Below, piece by piece: positions 32,608 through 40,896 of a stretch of DNA of 50,009 nucleotides. A program made the position numbers and the translations under genes. This DNA comes from Lachnospiraceae bacterium (lineage in GTDB: Bacteria > Bacillota > Clostridia > Lachnospirales > Lachnospiraceae), in NCBI GenBank assembly GCA_014804645.1, contig JAAUZI010000055.1, positions 1 through 50,009 of the forward strand. The letters are read 5' to 3'. Numbering within the stretch: the stretch's first letter is position 1; each line of letters begins with the position of its first letter. Under the pieces are notes generated by a model. That model did not search any database. It saw only the letters and a list, made by a program, of their open reading frames with translations, and was not told the origin of the DNA.

Positions 32608-33600
32608 ATGTCTCACCTCCGCCTTTCCGAACAAACCAATCAAAATATACTGCGGCATTTTACATCCTGTATCCTCTGCCCCCGCCAGTGCCGGGTCAAC
32701 CGTCTGGCAGGAGAAAGGGGTTACTGTGGTCAGACGGCGCAGCTGCGGGCCGCTCGGGCAGCGCTGCACATGTGGGAAGAGCCTTGCATTTCCGGCGCTG
32801 TCGGCTCCGGAACCGTCTTTTTCAGCGGCTGCAATCTCCGTTGTGTCTATTGTCAGAACCATGATATTGCCCTGGGAGAAACCGGCAGGGAAATATCCGT
32901 GGAGCGCCTGGCGGATATTTTTCTGGAACTGCAGAAAAAGGGAGCCGCCAACATCAATCTGGTGACTCCCACTCATTATATTCCACTGATTGCCGGCGCT
33001 TTGGAACTGGCCCGCCTCGGCGGACTCTCCCTCCCCGTTGTCTATAACTGCGGCGGCTATGAGTCCGTGGAGGCGTTGAAAATACTGGACGGACTGGTGG
33101 ATATATACCTCCCCGATCTCAAGTATGTATCCGCCGAGCTGAGCGTCAAATACTCCCATGCTGTTGATTATTTTGAAAAGGCCAAACCGGCTCTTGCCGA
33201 AATGTTCCGTCAGAGTGGCCCTCCGGAGTTTTACCGCCCGCAGGAGAAAACGCTCTTGCCATCCAATCCTGCGGCGGTATATCCCGCGGACACACCCCTG
33301 TTGCGCCGGGGAATGATTGTCCGCCATCTGGTACTGCCCGGTCAGGTACGCGACAGCAAAAAGGTTCTGCACTATCTCCATGACGCCTTCGGAAACGACA
33401 TTTATGTCAGTGTTATGTGTCAGTATACGCCTCTGCCCCATGTGACAGATATATCGGAATTAAACCGCCGAGTCACAGCCGAGGAATATCAGCGGGTGGT
33501 GGACTACTGCCTGCGGCTGGGCATGGAGAATGTGTATATTCAGGAGGGGGAGGCCGCACAGGAGAGCTTTATCCCGCCCTTCGACCTGTCGGGCCTTTAA
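32608..33600 (+). CDS. PflX-like radical SAM protein
   Basis: 330 residues from the ATG at 32608, with GGGAG upstream at a rather long spacing of about 11; a longer frame would run into the SRP RNA. An N-terminal cysteine cluster (CILCPRQC, then GYCG) precedes the radical-SAM motif CNLRCVYC. Later parts VYNCGGYES, YLPDLKYV, LVLPGQVRDSKKVL and MCQYTPLP fit the COG1313/PflX group, related to pyruvate formate-lyase activases. The activated partner is not known. It follows the SRP RNA without an obvious terminator in between. Confidence 0.85.
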   Translation: MSHLRLSEQTNQNILRHFTSCILCPRQCRVNRLAGERGYCGQTAQLRAARAALHMWEEPCISGAVGSGTVFFSGCNLRCVYCQNHDIALGETGREISVERLADIFLELQKKGAANINLVTPTHYIPLIAGALELARLGGLSLPVVYNCGGYESVEALKILDGLVDIYLPDLKYVSAELSVKYSHAVDYFEKAKPALAEMFRQSGPPEFYRPQEKTLLPSNPAAVYPADTPLLRRGMIVRHLVLPGQVRDSKKVLHYLHDAFGNDIYVSVMCQYTPLPHVTDISELNRRVTAEEYQRVVDYCLRLGMENVYIQEGEAAQESFIPPFDLSGL

Positions 33601-33622
33601 GTCTTTCCCCACCGCTATATTC

Positions 33623-34807
33623 CTACAGCTCCACCCGAATCATATAGTACCCAAACTCCCCCTCCCGGGCGGGCTCCTGTCTGCACTCAAAACTTTCAAA
33701 TCCATACATGATTGCCACCTGCTTTTCCTTTTCAAAAAAGTTTCCCGGCACACCTATGTAATACTGATTTTCGCCTTTTTGTGACACACGAGTCAGTATT
33801 AGATGGTCATAATTGAAATACCCATGGAGCAGAAAACTGTTCTGCACCAGCCGGTATGCGCTGGAATGCAGAATTACAAAGTCCTCCGGCCGCAGAGAGA
33901 GATACTCCCGCTCATCCTGAAAGGGACGTATATGAGGGTGGATCTTTTGGAGCTGCTGCCACTTGTCCTCGCTCATGAACGTCATATGGGGAGTTTTAAG
34001 TGCCTGGGGCCGCTCGAGTGGAATCTCCTGCTCGGGCGGAATCGACTCCTCGGGCGGAATTTGCTGCGGCTGCGCCGCTCCGGCCTCCTCCGCAATATGT
34101 ACCGCCGGGGCGGAAATCACCTCTACAGGCTCCTCCACGTCTGGTTCTCTCTCCTGAACTGCGCTCTCTTGTTCAGGTTCCGCCATATCGGATTCCTTGG
34201 CCCTGACTGTGTCCCCCTGCTCAGGCTCTGTCATGTCAGGTTCCTCTGCCCCGACTGCGTGCTCTTGCTCAGGTTCCGCCATGTCAGGTTCCTCTGTCCT
34301 GACTGCGTCCTCCTCTACAGGCTCCTCCACGTCCGGTTCTCTCTCCTGAGCCGCGTTCTCCTGTTCAGGCTCCGCCATGTCAGGTTCCTCTGCCCTGACT
34401 GCGTCCTCCTGCTCTGGCTCCGTCATGTTCGGCTTAGGATTTTCCACCGTTCTCCACACACAGCGCAAACTCCGTCTGGGTGACAGCTGCACATATATCC
34501 GTTCCAGCTGTCCATAGCTCAAATTTTCTCCCAGTTCCAGCTCTTCCCCTTCCCGCTCCCGGTCTTTACATTCCCATAAAAAACTGCCGATGCCCTGCCG
34601 GATCAGCACTGTTCCTACCCGATGCTCGGCTCCGCCGCCCTCCACCACCACCTCCGAGGTCACATCGTCTGTCTCGTACAGATCTCTGATACGCATTTCC
34701 AGCAGCAGTCTGCTGTCCGTTACCGTTACCTTGACATATCCACAGTTACGCTTTTTTTCTCCGTTTTCCAGATAATCTATATAGCGGATCTGCTTATCAT
34801 AATACAT
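33623..34807 (-). CDS. DUF6128 family protein with acidic tandem repeats
   Basis: 394 residues. Residues 1-122 form a beta-rich N-terminal domain (YIDYLENGEKKRNCGYVKV, GQLERIYVQLSP). Residues 125-229 are six and a half copies of a 16-residue acidic repeat of the form EPDMAEPEQENAVRAE. A Pro/Glu linker leads to a C-terminal DUF6128-like domain (about 277-394; PHIRPFQDEREYLSLRPEDFVIL and HGYFNYDHLILTRV). There is no signal peptide. Function is unknown; such proteins occur across Lachnospiraceae. Its ribosome-binding site is part of a long hairpin. Confidence 0.75.
   Translation of the reverse strand: MYYDKQIRYIDYLENGEKKRNCGYVKVTVTDSRLLLEMRIRDLYETDDVTSEVVVEGGGAEHRVGTVLIRQGIGSFLWECKDREREGEELELGENLSYGQLERIYVQLSPRRSLRCVWRTVENPKPNMTEPEQEDAVRAEEPDMAEPEQENAAQEREPDVEEPVEEDAVRTEEPDMAEPEQEHAVGAEEPDMTEPEQGDTVRAKESDMAEPEQESAVQEREPDVEEPVEVISAPAVHIAEEAGAAQPQQIPPEESIPPEQEIPLERPQALKTPHMTFMSEDKWQQLQKIHPHIRPFQDEREYLSLRPEDFVILHSSAYRLVQNSFLLHGYFNYDHLILTRVSQKGENQYYIGVPGNFFEKEKQVAIMYGFESFECRQEPAREGEFGYYMIRVEL
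34121..34435 (-). repeat. In-frame 48-bp tandem repeats
   Basis: Six and a half imperfect 48-bp units encode the 16-residue acidic repeat of the DUF6128 protein. A two-unit block (one unit ending QER followed by the EPDVEEPVE variant) occurs twice, at residues 142-166 and 206-229, pointing to duplication of a larger block. Confidence 0.85.
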
Positions 34808-34814
34808 AAAAATC

Positions 34815-34855
34815 CCCCTTAATACACTTTCCTTTACTATAAGTGTATTAAGGGG
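34815..34855 (-). terminator. 15-bp perfect hairpin covering the DUF6128 ribosome-binding site
   Basis: CCCCTTAATACACTT and AAGTGTATTAAGGGG pair over 15 bp around an 11-base loop. On the minus strand the 3' arm ends in AAGGGGG-ATTTTT-ATG, so the arm contains the Shine-Dalgarno of the DUF6128 gene and is followed by five T. It can act as the terminator of the CdaR-type gene (stop at 34878), as a translational block on the next gene, or both. Confidence 0.75.
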
Positions 34856-34877
34856 TTGTCCCTTTTATTCCTGCAGA

Positions 34878-35966
34878 TTAATACTCTATGGAATCCAGGT
34901 ATTTCATATAACTTACCACCATCAGCGCAATCTTAAAGGTCAGCGCATCATCAAAATTCCGCAGATCCAGTCCTGTACTCTTCTGAATTTTCTCGATACG
35001 GTATACCAATGTATTGCGATGCACAAATAGCTGCCTGGAAGTTTCCGACACATTCAGGTTGTTCTCAAAAAACTTGTTGATTGTTGTCAGTGTCTCATCG
35101 TCCAGATCAATGGGCAGATTGTCTCCGAATATCTCTTCGATAAAAATTCTGCACAGGTTCACCGGCAGCTGATAGATCAGACGTCCGATGCCAAGCGTAC
35201 TGTAGGCCACCACATTGCGCTCCGCATAGAAAATCTTTCCCACGTCCAGCGCCAGCTTGGCCTCCTTATAGGATTTGGATACGTCCTTCAGTTCCTGTAC
35301 CACCGTACCGAACGCCACCCGCACATTTAGCATGGCCTCCGCGTTCATCATAGCTACAATCGTATGTGCCACATCGCATAGATTTTCATAGGTGGTGACC
35401 TGATCCAGACTTTTAATCAGGATCACATTGCTCTCGTCTACTGCAGTAATGTAGTCCCCACTCTGGGAAGAAAACATTCCTTTCAGCAATTCTGTCACTA
35501 TATTGTCCTTTTCCAGCCGGGTTTCTATCAGAAACACCGCCCTGGGAACGGTCACTTCCACATGCAGTTTCTTAGCGCGATTGTAAATATCCACTAGGAG
35601 CAGATTGTCCAGCAGCAGATTCTGAAAAAAGTTGTTTCTGTCAAAACGCTCCTTATATGCGATAGTCAGATTCTGAATCTGACACACGGCGATCTTACCC
35701 ACCATGTACACATCATCCCCGGCTCCCCGGGCCACCAGTACATACAGCAGTTCCCCCTCATCCAAGATCTTCAACAGATGATGGGGGCCGATCACCTGGC
35801 TGTCAGCAGGAGATGTGGCAAATCCGCTCACCAGATTTCCCTGTATCTCCCTCATATCGGTAGTTGAGGCAATCACTGTGGCGGAAGGGTCATACACACA
35901 CAGATCCACCTTGGTGATTGCTTTTAATTCGTCTATACTTGTCTGAATGATCTGACTTGATATCAT
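34878..35966 (-). CDS. CdaR/PucR-type transcriptional regulator
   Basis: 362 residues. The N-terminal ~135 resemble the sugar-diacid recognition domain (QIIQTSIDELKAITKVDLCVYD). A GGDEF-related middle region follows (about 140-280). The C-terminus is a PucR-type helix-turn-helix (NKFFENNLNVSETSRQLFVHRNTLVYRIEKIQ, a family hallmark). CdaR-like proteins activate genes for sugar acids such as glycerate or glucarate in response to the ligand. AAGGAGG precedes the ATG. It lies downstream of msmK, separated by a strong terminator and a hairpin element. Its target here is unknown. Confidence 0.85.
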   Translation of the reverse strand: MISSQIIQTSIDELKAITKVDLCVYDPSATVIASTTDMREIQGNLVSGFATSPADSQVIGPHHLLKILDEGELLYVLVARGAGDDVYMVGKIAVCQIQNLTIAYKERFDRNNFFQNLLLDNLLLVDIYNRAKKLHVEVTVPRAVFLIETRLEKDNIVTELLKGMFSSQSGDYITAVDESNVILIKSLDQVTTYENLCDVAHTIVAMMNAEAMLNVRVAFGTVVQELKDVSKSYKEAKLALDVGKIFYAERNVVAYSTLGIGRLIYQLPVNLCRIFIEEIFGDNLPIDLDDETLTTINKFFENNLNVSETSRQLFVHRNTLVYRIEKIQKSTGLDLRNFDDALTFKIALMVVSYMKYLDSIEY

Positions 35967-35982
35967 ATACTCCTCCTTGTTT

Positions 35983-36040
35983 TATACTCACGAGCGATTA
36001 GTTTTTCTGAAAAATCTTAACGCTCGTCAGTATAAGTTCC
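35983..36040. repeat. Intergenic hairpin element A (GCGGAACT family)
   Basis: On the minus strand: TGCGGAACT, then TATACTGACGAGCG (rc of 36021-36034), a partly paired A/T middle, and CGCTCGTGAGTATA (rc of 35983-35996). The arms pair over 14 positions with a single G-G mismatch. It sits between the msmK terminator and the CdaR ribosome-binding site. Confidence 0.7.
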
Positions 36041-36054
36041 GCAGCCGCCTTTTC

Positions 36055-36086
36055 AAAAAAAAGAGGTGCTGGAAACCAGCACCTCT
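36055..36086 (-). terminator. Rho-independent terminator of msmK
   Basis: AGAGGTGCTGG and CCAGCACCTCT form a perfect 11-bp stem around an AAA loop (36062-36086), followed on the minus strand by a run of eight T. It begins 12 bases after the msmK stop. Confidence 0.93.
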
Positions 36087-36098
36087 CTGGAAATCTTA

Positions 36099-37211
36099 CT
36101 AGTTGGTAATGATCTGCTCGGTCTCTTTGTCAAATACATGAATCTTCTCAACATCCAGAGCGAACTTCACAGCATCACCGGGTCTTGCGGATGTACGGGA
36201 GTCTACTCTTGCAGTCATCGGGAATACATCCAGATCAAAGTACAAGTAAACTTCTGCACCTAACAGCTCGTAAACCTTGATGGTGGACTCAAATACGCTG
36301 TTGGGAGATGCCGCAACAAACGTCTCGGAATCATACACATCCTCAGGACGGATACCAAAGGTAACCACCTTGCCGTCGTAGCCGCCGTCGATAACCTTCT
36401 TGGACTTAGCGGGAGGCAGAGGAATGCTGTGGCCTGCGATCTCCAGGTTTGCAACGTCGCCTTCTACCTTGACAGTTGCATCCAGGAAGTTCATCTGAGG
36501 AGATCCCATGAATCCTGCAACAAACAGGTTCTGAGGCTTCTCATACAGGTTCTGAGGAGTATCTACCTGCTGGATAACACCGTCTTTCATAACGACGATT
36601 CTGGTACCCAGCGTCATAGCCTCGGTCTGGTCATGTGTAACGTAGATGATGGTGGTGCCCAGTCTCTGATGCAGCTTGGCAATCTCAATTCTCATCTGCA
36701 CACGCAGCTTTGCATCCAGGTTGGACAGAGGCTCATCCATCAGGAATACCTTGGGGTTACGCACAATGGCACGTCCCATAGCCACACGCTGTCTCTGACC
36801 ACCGGACAGAGCCTTGGGCTTACGATCCAGCAGTTTCTCCAGATCCAGAATCTTGGCAGCCTCTTTAACCATCTTGTCGATCTGATCCTTGGGAACCTTT
36901 CTAAGTTTCAGACCGAATGCCATATTGTCATATACAGACATATGAGGATACAGAGCGTAGTTCTGGAATACCATTGCGATATCTCTGTCCTTAGGCTCTA
37001 CATCGTTCACAACTCTGTCACCAATCTTTAACTCACCGGAGGAAATATCTTCCAGACCTGCAATCATACGAAGGGTGGTGGACTTACCACAGCCGGAAGG
37101 ACCTACGAAGATAATGAACTCCTGATCTGCTATCTCAAGGTTGAAATTCTTAACTGCCTCAAAGCCGTTAGGATAAACCTTGCAGATATTTTTTAAAGAT
37201 AAACTAGCCAT
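36099..37211 (-). CDS. msmK: Multiple-sugar ABC transporter ATPase (MsmK/UgpC type)
   Basis: 370 residues from the ATG at 37211, which has AAAGGAG 7 bases upstream. Walker A is GPSGCGKSTT, the Q loop is in MVFQNYALYPHM, the signature is LSGGQRQRVAMG, Walker B is VFLMDEPLSNLD and the switch His is in YVTHDQTEAMTL. A C-terminal TOBE region (about 240-365) completes the MalK/MsmK architecture. It is monocistronic, with its own terminator and no permease genes beside it. In Firmicutes such orphan ATPases energise several sugar ABC importers, so it could serve the ATPase-less transporter at 10.0-14.2 kb. Confidence 0.93.
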   Translation of the reverse strand: MASLSLKNICKVYPNGFEAVKNFNLEIADQEFIIFVGPSGCGKSTTLRMIAGLEDISSGELKIGDRVVNDVEPKDRDIAMVFQNYALYPHMSVYDNMAFGLKLRKVPKDQIDKMVKEAAKILDLEKLLDRKPKALSGGQRQRVAMGRAIVRNPKVFLMDEPLSNLDAKLRVQMRIEIAKLHQRLGTTIIYVTHDQTEAMTLGTRIVVMKDGVIQQVDTPQNLYEKPQNLFVAGFMGSPQMNFLDATVKVEGDVANLEIAGHSIPLPPAKSKKVIDGGYDGKVVTFGIRPEDVYDSETFVAASPNSVFESTIKVYELLGAEVYLYFDLDVFPMTARVDSRTSARPGDAVKFALDVEKIHVFDKETEQIITN

Positions 37212-37443
37212 AAAATAACTCCTTTCACAAATAGACAACTATTTTTTCTGTTGATGCAGCGATATGTATCACTACAACCTTGGAATAAGTATACCTAAAT
37301 CTCCCGTTAAATTCTATGCCACTATTTCACAAAGATTTTGTTTCCGATTGTGTGAATTGCTCACAAATCCATGTATTTTTTCTTATCGCCGTCATTTTCA
37401 ACAAAACTCAATTGCTTTATTGGACATATTTCACAGTTAGAGC
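37212..37443. other. AT-rich intergenic region between yesL-like gene and msmK
   Basis: No gene is seen. It holds a possible msmK -10 (TATACT on the minus strand near 37290, with a poor -35), a palindrome TGTGA-N5-TCACA (37351-37365), and the sequence TTTCACA three times (near 37224, 37325 and 37428). These may be regulator sites but match no consensus securely. Confidence 0.4.
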
Positions 37444-38154
37444 CTATATTTTGTCCTCCAAAGTGGCATCCAGCTTGTCGTGGAAGATCTTATCATCATC
37501 CTCCAATTCATTTTCATTCTCAACCACGCCGTTGGCCTCGTTGATCCTCGCCTCCAGTTTCAGGAAAAACTTGTTGTACATCTTGGCCGCCAGGAAGGCA
37601 GGCGCCGTTATCCCAAAGAGCATAATAATCGGCAGAATATTGGGTGCAAACACCATCAGCACCATGGGAATCACATACAGCACCACCATCAGCACGCTCT
37701 TGGGAGCCTGCAGAATACTCATTGCCAGCGCGTTCTTGATTGTGCGGAACACTGTGTTGGCAAATTTAGCCTGAACCGGGAACACATACACCAGCGCAAA
37801 GAGGGCAAAGATGGAAACAGCTCCCAGAAGCGCCCGGAATATCACATGAAATTCTGTCTCCGAGGCATACATGATATAGAAATCTCCTCCCAAAATCAGT
37901 CCCACCACCAGAAAAAACAGCCATATAACCGTAGACTGTACAAAGTTCTCCTTAAACGCCTTAAAGTACCCTTTTACAATATAGCACTCCTCGTCGCGGA
38001 CGATCTTGAGCACCTGATAGTGCATGGCCGTGAGGGCGGCTCCCGTGGTGATAAGCGGAATCATGCACACAATGGTGAGAAGATTCAGAATCATCAGATC
38101 CGCCACCTTATTCATGACCTGCATAAAAGGGCTGTCAATGTTTAAAAATTTCAT
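37444..38154 (-). CDS. YesL family (DUF624) membrane protein
   Basis: 236 residues with five to six membrane segments. The start FLNIDSPFMQVMNKVADLMILNLLTIVCMIPLITTGAALTAMHY-type organisation is the DUF624/YesL signature. The C-terminus is acidic (NENELEDDDKIFHDKL). YesL genes typically accompany YesMN-regulated sugar ABC transporters; its function is unknown, perhaps a transporter accessory. Here it precedes msmK on the same strand, strengthening the link of this group to sugar uptake. Confidence 0.88.
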   Translation of the reverse strand: MKFLNIDSPFMQVMNKVADLMILNLLTIVCMIPLITTGAALTAMHYQVLKIVRDEECYIVKGYFKAFKENFVQSTVIWLFFLVVGLILGGDFYIMYASETEFHVIFRALLGAVSIFALFALVYVFPVQAKFANTVFRTIKNALAMSILQAPKSVLMVVLYVIPMVLMVFAPNILPIIMLFGITAPAFLAAKMYNKFFLKLEARINEANGVVENENELEDDDKIFHDKLDATLEDKI

Positions 38155-38180
38155 ATTCTTATTACATCCTTTCTGTAATT

Positions 38181-38245
38181 TATACTCACTAACGAATAGA
38201 TTTTCAAATTGGAAGATCTATTCGTTAGTCAGTATAGGTACCGCA
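38181..38245. repeat. Intergenic hairpin element B (GCGGTACC variant)
   Basis: On the minus strand: TGCGGTACC, TATACTGACTAACGAATAGAT-type left arm, then its partner ending GTTAGTGAGTATA (plus-strand arms 38181-38201 and 38216-38236). They pair over 21 positions with one G-G mismatch at the same place as in element A. It lies between the GNAT stop and the yesL start. Confidence 0.75.
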
Positions 38246-38725
38246 TCAAAAAAATTTCTCCATGGATGTTACACGTATACCGGAAATCTGCTCCTCCGGC
38301 TTAACGGCATAAAAACCCAGTTTTTTGTAAAAATCCACCGCATAGGGAGCCGACGTCAGCGTCATGCTGCGTTCCCCCGCCTCCCTCTCCAGGTACCAGC
38401 ACAGGTCCCTCATCAACGTCCTGCCGATTCCCTGGCGGTGATATCTCTCGTCCACAAACAGCAGGGACAGGTGATTGCCATTGCGCACGGAGGCCAGCCC
38501 CACCACCCGGCCGCCGTCCAGAGCCAGCAGCACCTGGTAGCGTCCGTTTAAAAACATTTTTCTAAGTGTTCCGTCATGTATGAAGGTATCAAAATTATCG
38601 ATACCTTCCTGGGAATAATCCTTCCCCTCAAATTTCAGAAAGGTTCTCCACACCATATCCATGGCAGGTTCCCAGTCCTCTGGCAGCGCCCATCTGATTG
38701 TATACGGGAAATGATTTGTTTCCAT
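38246..38725 (-). CDS. GNAT family N-acetyltransferase
   Basis: 159 residues, the usual length of a single GNAT domain. The acetyl-CoA motif A is LSLLFVDERYHRQGIGRTLMRDL (Q/RxxGxG), and motif B contains LTSAPYAVDFYKKLGFY. The substrate cannot be predicted. AGAAAGG precedes the ATG. It follows the dehydrogenase gene by 34 bases and may be cotranscribed. Confidence 0.9.
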   Translation of the reverse strand: METNHFPYTIRWALPEDWEPAMDMVWRTFLKFEGKDYSQEGIDNFDTFIHDGTLRKMFLNGRYQVLLALDGGRVVGLASVRNGNHLSLLFVDERYHRQGIGRTLMRDLCWYLEREAGERSMTLTSAPYAVDFYKKLGFYAVKPEEQISGIRVTSMEKFF

Positions 38726-38759
38726 ATAAGTTCCTTTCTCTTATCAAAGTTCCGATACC

Positions 38760-39755
38760 CTACTCCTTTGCGGCGCAGGCGCCCACCTGGTTTTCCAGGG
38801 GTAATCCGTCCTCCAGCGCACGGGCATTCTCCATGGTCACGTTGGCGATTGCCTCCATGGCCTCCCGGGTAAAAAAGCCCATATGAGAGGTAATCAGAAC
38901 ATTGGGAAATGTCATCAGACGCGCCAGGTTGTCGTCCTCAATAATCTCTCCCGAACAGTCCTCATAAAAGATGCCTTCCTCCTCCTCATACACGTCCAGT
39001 CCCACGCCGCCGAATCTCTTCTGCAACAGGCCGTCAATCAAGCTGTCCGTGTCGATCAGACTGCCTCTGGAAGTGTTGATTAGGTACACCCTCTCCTTCA
39101 TCATGGCAATGCTATCCCGGTTGATCATGTGCCGAGTCTGAGCCGTCAGCGGACAGTGCAGACTGATTACATCCGCCCGTCTAAGCAGCTCCTCCCTATC
39201 CACATAAGACACCTCCAATTTGGAGTTAGGATAGGGATCGTAGGCGATAGTCTCCATGCCAAAACCCTGACAGATTCGGATCATGGCCTGCCCAATGCGG
39301 CCGGTTCCCACGATTCCCGCCGTCTTTCCATACAAGTCCGTGCCCATAAGCCCCTGCAGACTCATGTTGAATTCTCTGGTTCGGTTGTAGGCCTTATGGG
39401 TACAGCGGTTTAGAGTCAGCAGCATGGCTGTCGCAAATTCCGCCACGGCCTCCGGCGAATAGCTGGGCACCCGCAGCACCACTATTTTGTCCTCCGCCGC
39501 TTTCACATCCACATTGTTGAACCCGGCGCTCCGCAGCAGAATTCCCTTCACATGCATATCGTAGAGCACCTCCACCATCTCACTGTCAATGTAATCGTTG
39601 ACAAAAACACAGATGGCGTCGTATCCCTTCGCCAGAAACAAGGTCTCTCTGGTACAGGGAAATTCAATAAAATGAATATTGTATCCGTACTGCTCCGCCA
39701 GCGGTTCAAACCAGATACGGTCGTAGGGTTTGGTACTGTAAAATGCTATCTTCAT
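38760..39755 (-). CDS. D-2-hydroxyacid dehydrogenase (D-lactate dehydrogenase-like)
   Basis: 331 residues. The substrate-site LLRSAGFNNVD, the NAD-binding GIVGTGRIGQAM, INTSRGSLIDTDSL and the catalytic-His segment ITSHMGFFT match the D-lactate/D-2-hydroxyisocaproate dehydrogenase branch (LdhA). It would reduce pyruvate or another 2-oxoacid to the D-hydroxyacid with NADH. GGAGGG precedes the ATG. Exact substrate is uncertain. Confidence 0.9.
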   Translation of the reverse strand: MKIAFYSTKPYDRIWFEPLAEQYGYNIHFIEFPCTRETLFLAKGYDAICVFVNDYIDSEMVEVLYDMHVKGILLRSAGFNNVDVKAAEDKIVVLRVPSYSPEAVAEFATAMLLTLNRCTHKAYNRTREFNMSLQGLMGTDLYGKTAGIVGTGRIGQAMIRICQGFGMETIAYDPYPNSKLEVSYVDREELLRRADVISLHCPLTAQTRHMINRDSIAMMKERVYLINTSRGSLIDTDSLIDGLLQKRFGGVGLDVYEEEEGIFYEDCSGEIIEDDNLARLMTFPNVLITSHMGFFTREAMEAIANVTMENARALEDGLPLENQVGACAAKE

Positions 39756-39811
39756 ATATTATTCCCTCCACATTTTCTGTTTTGGGAATAGTTTGAGTAG
39801 TTCCGTCTTTT

Positions 39812-40756
39812 TTATGCGTCTGCTCTCAGGCAATGCCCTTGAATCCAGCCATAGATTCCCTCCATAATCTGGACGCGTTCCGGCTCGTTCAGCAGCTCGT
39901 GCCTGCCGGTCTCGCACAAACGCATCTCCACGTCCTTGACGCCCGCTTTGCGCAATCCCTCGCACACCTTGGGAATACCCTTTCCATATTCGCCCAGAGG
40001 ATCGGCGTCGCCGGAAATCACCATCACGGGCAGGTCAGCCGGTATTTTTCGGAGGCGTTTCGGGTCGTGGGCGCGTGAAATCAATTCTGTCAAGGTCTGG
40101 AATCCGTTCAGGGTAAATATATTGCCGCACAGAGGGTCCTCCATGTACCGCCGCACGCTCTCCTCATCCTTGCACAGCCAGTCAAACGGAGTGTTGGCGT
40201 TCGGTATCCGCTTATTATAACTGCCAAAACTCACCTTGTCACTGAATTTGCTCACATGCTTAGGGCCCAGAAAAAGTTTCTGCAGTCCCACCATAAAGCA
40301 AGCCGCCAGTATAGTCGCCTTGTTCTGATAGCCGGTGCCCATGATAACCGCGCCGGTGATGCCACTGCCATACATGGTGAGATAATTTCGCAGAATAAAG
40401 GATCCCATACTGTGCCCTACAATCACATAGGGCAGACCGGGATACTCCTTTTGGGTCATCTTTTTCAGGCGATGCACATCGCGCACCACCACCGTGGCCG
40501 GATCCTGCTCACAGAAATAGCCGTAAAGCTTATCCTCTCCCACGCTTTTTCCATGTCCCAGGTGGTCATTCCCCGTGACTACGCAGCCCCGCTCTGTGAG
40601 AAATCCGGCAAACTCCTCATAGCGCTCGATATACTCCGCCATGCCGTGGACAATCTGCACCACACACACAGGTTCCCGCTCCTCCGGTATATACCTGACC
40701 GCATGAATTTTGGATATGTTGTCTCTGGAATCAAAGTAAAACTCTTCTTTTTTCAT
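39812..40756 (-). CDS. Alpha/beta hydrolase (lysophospholipase/monoglyceride lipase type)
   Basis: 314 residues from the ATG at 40756, which has AGAGG upstream; the frame continues upstream but runs across the promoter. The oxyanion segment VQIVHGMAEYIERYEEFA and GNDHLGHGKS are typical of the lysophospholipase/PldB group. The nucleophile elbow is VGHSMGSF, the acid is in VISGDADPLGEYG and the histidine in ETGRHELLNE. A membrane-lipid or ester substrate is inferred. It is downstream of metG but has its own promoter. Confidence 0.9.
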   Translation of the reverse strand: MKKEEFYFDSRDNISKIHAVRYIPEEREPVCVVQIVHGMAEYIERYEEFAGFLTERGCVVTGNDHLGHGKSVGEDKLYGYFCEQDPATVVVRDVHRLKKMTQKEYPGLPYVIVGHSMGSFILRNYLTMYGSGITGAVIMGTGYQNKATILAACFMVGLQKLFLGPKHVSKFSDKVSFGSYNKRIPNANTPFDWLCKDEESVRRYMEDPLCGNIFTLNGFQTLTELISRAHDPKRLRKIPADLPVMVISGDADPLGEYGKGIPKVCEGLRKAGVKDVEMRLCETGRHELLNEPERVQIMEGIYGWIQGHCLRADA

Positions 40757-40788
40757 GCTTGCCTCTTTTTTTCGTTCTGTGAAAATAA

Positions 40789-40843
40789 GTGCATGGCCCG
40801 AGAGCCATGCACCTATTATACACCATATCATCCAATATTTTAA
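40789..40843 (-). promoter_or_regulatory. Hydrolase-gene promoter with palindrome at the start site
   Basis: On the minus strand TTAAAA (40838-40843), 17 bases, TATAAT (40815-40820). The predicted start (near 40808) falls inside a perfect inverted repeat GTGCATGGC-N6-GCCATGCAC (40789-40812). This is either an operator or a hairpin at the mRNA 5' end. Confidence 0.6.
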
Positions 40844-40863
40844 CCTGTTTATGGAAATTTTAT

Positions 40864-40896
40864 AAAAAATGTTGGAGATATCATCCTGTCTCTAAC
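40864..40896 (-). terminator. metG terminator
   Basis: On the minus strand GTTAGAGA and TCTCCAAC pair (one mismatch) around a 10-base loop and are followed by ATTTTTT. The stem begins within the metG stop codon region (stop at 40892-40894). Confidence 0.7.

Noticed and set aside
34121..34435. Regularly spaced repeats resembling a CRISPR array
   Set aside because: The units are contiguous, in frame with the DUF6128 gene and without unique spacers.
37351..37365. TGTGA-N5-TCACA palindrome resembling a CRP site
   Set aside because: Spacing is five instead of six, and no CRP-type regulator is nearby; kept only as a note on the intergenic region.
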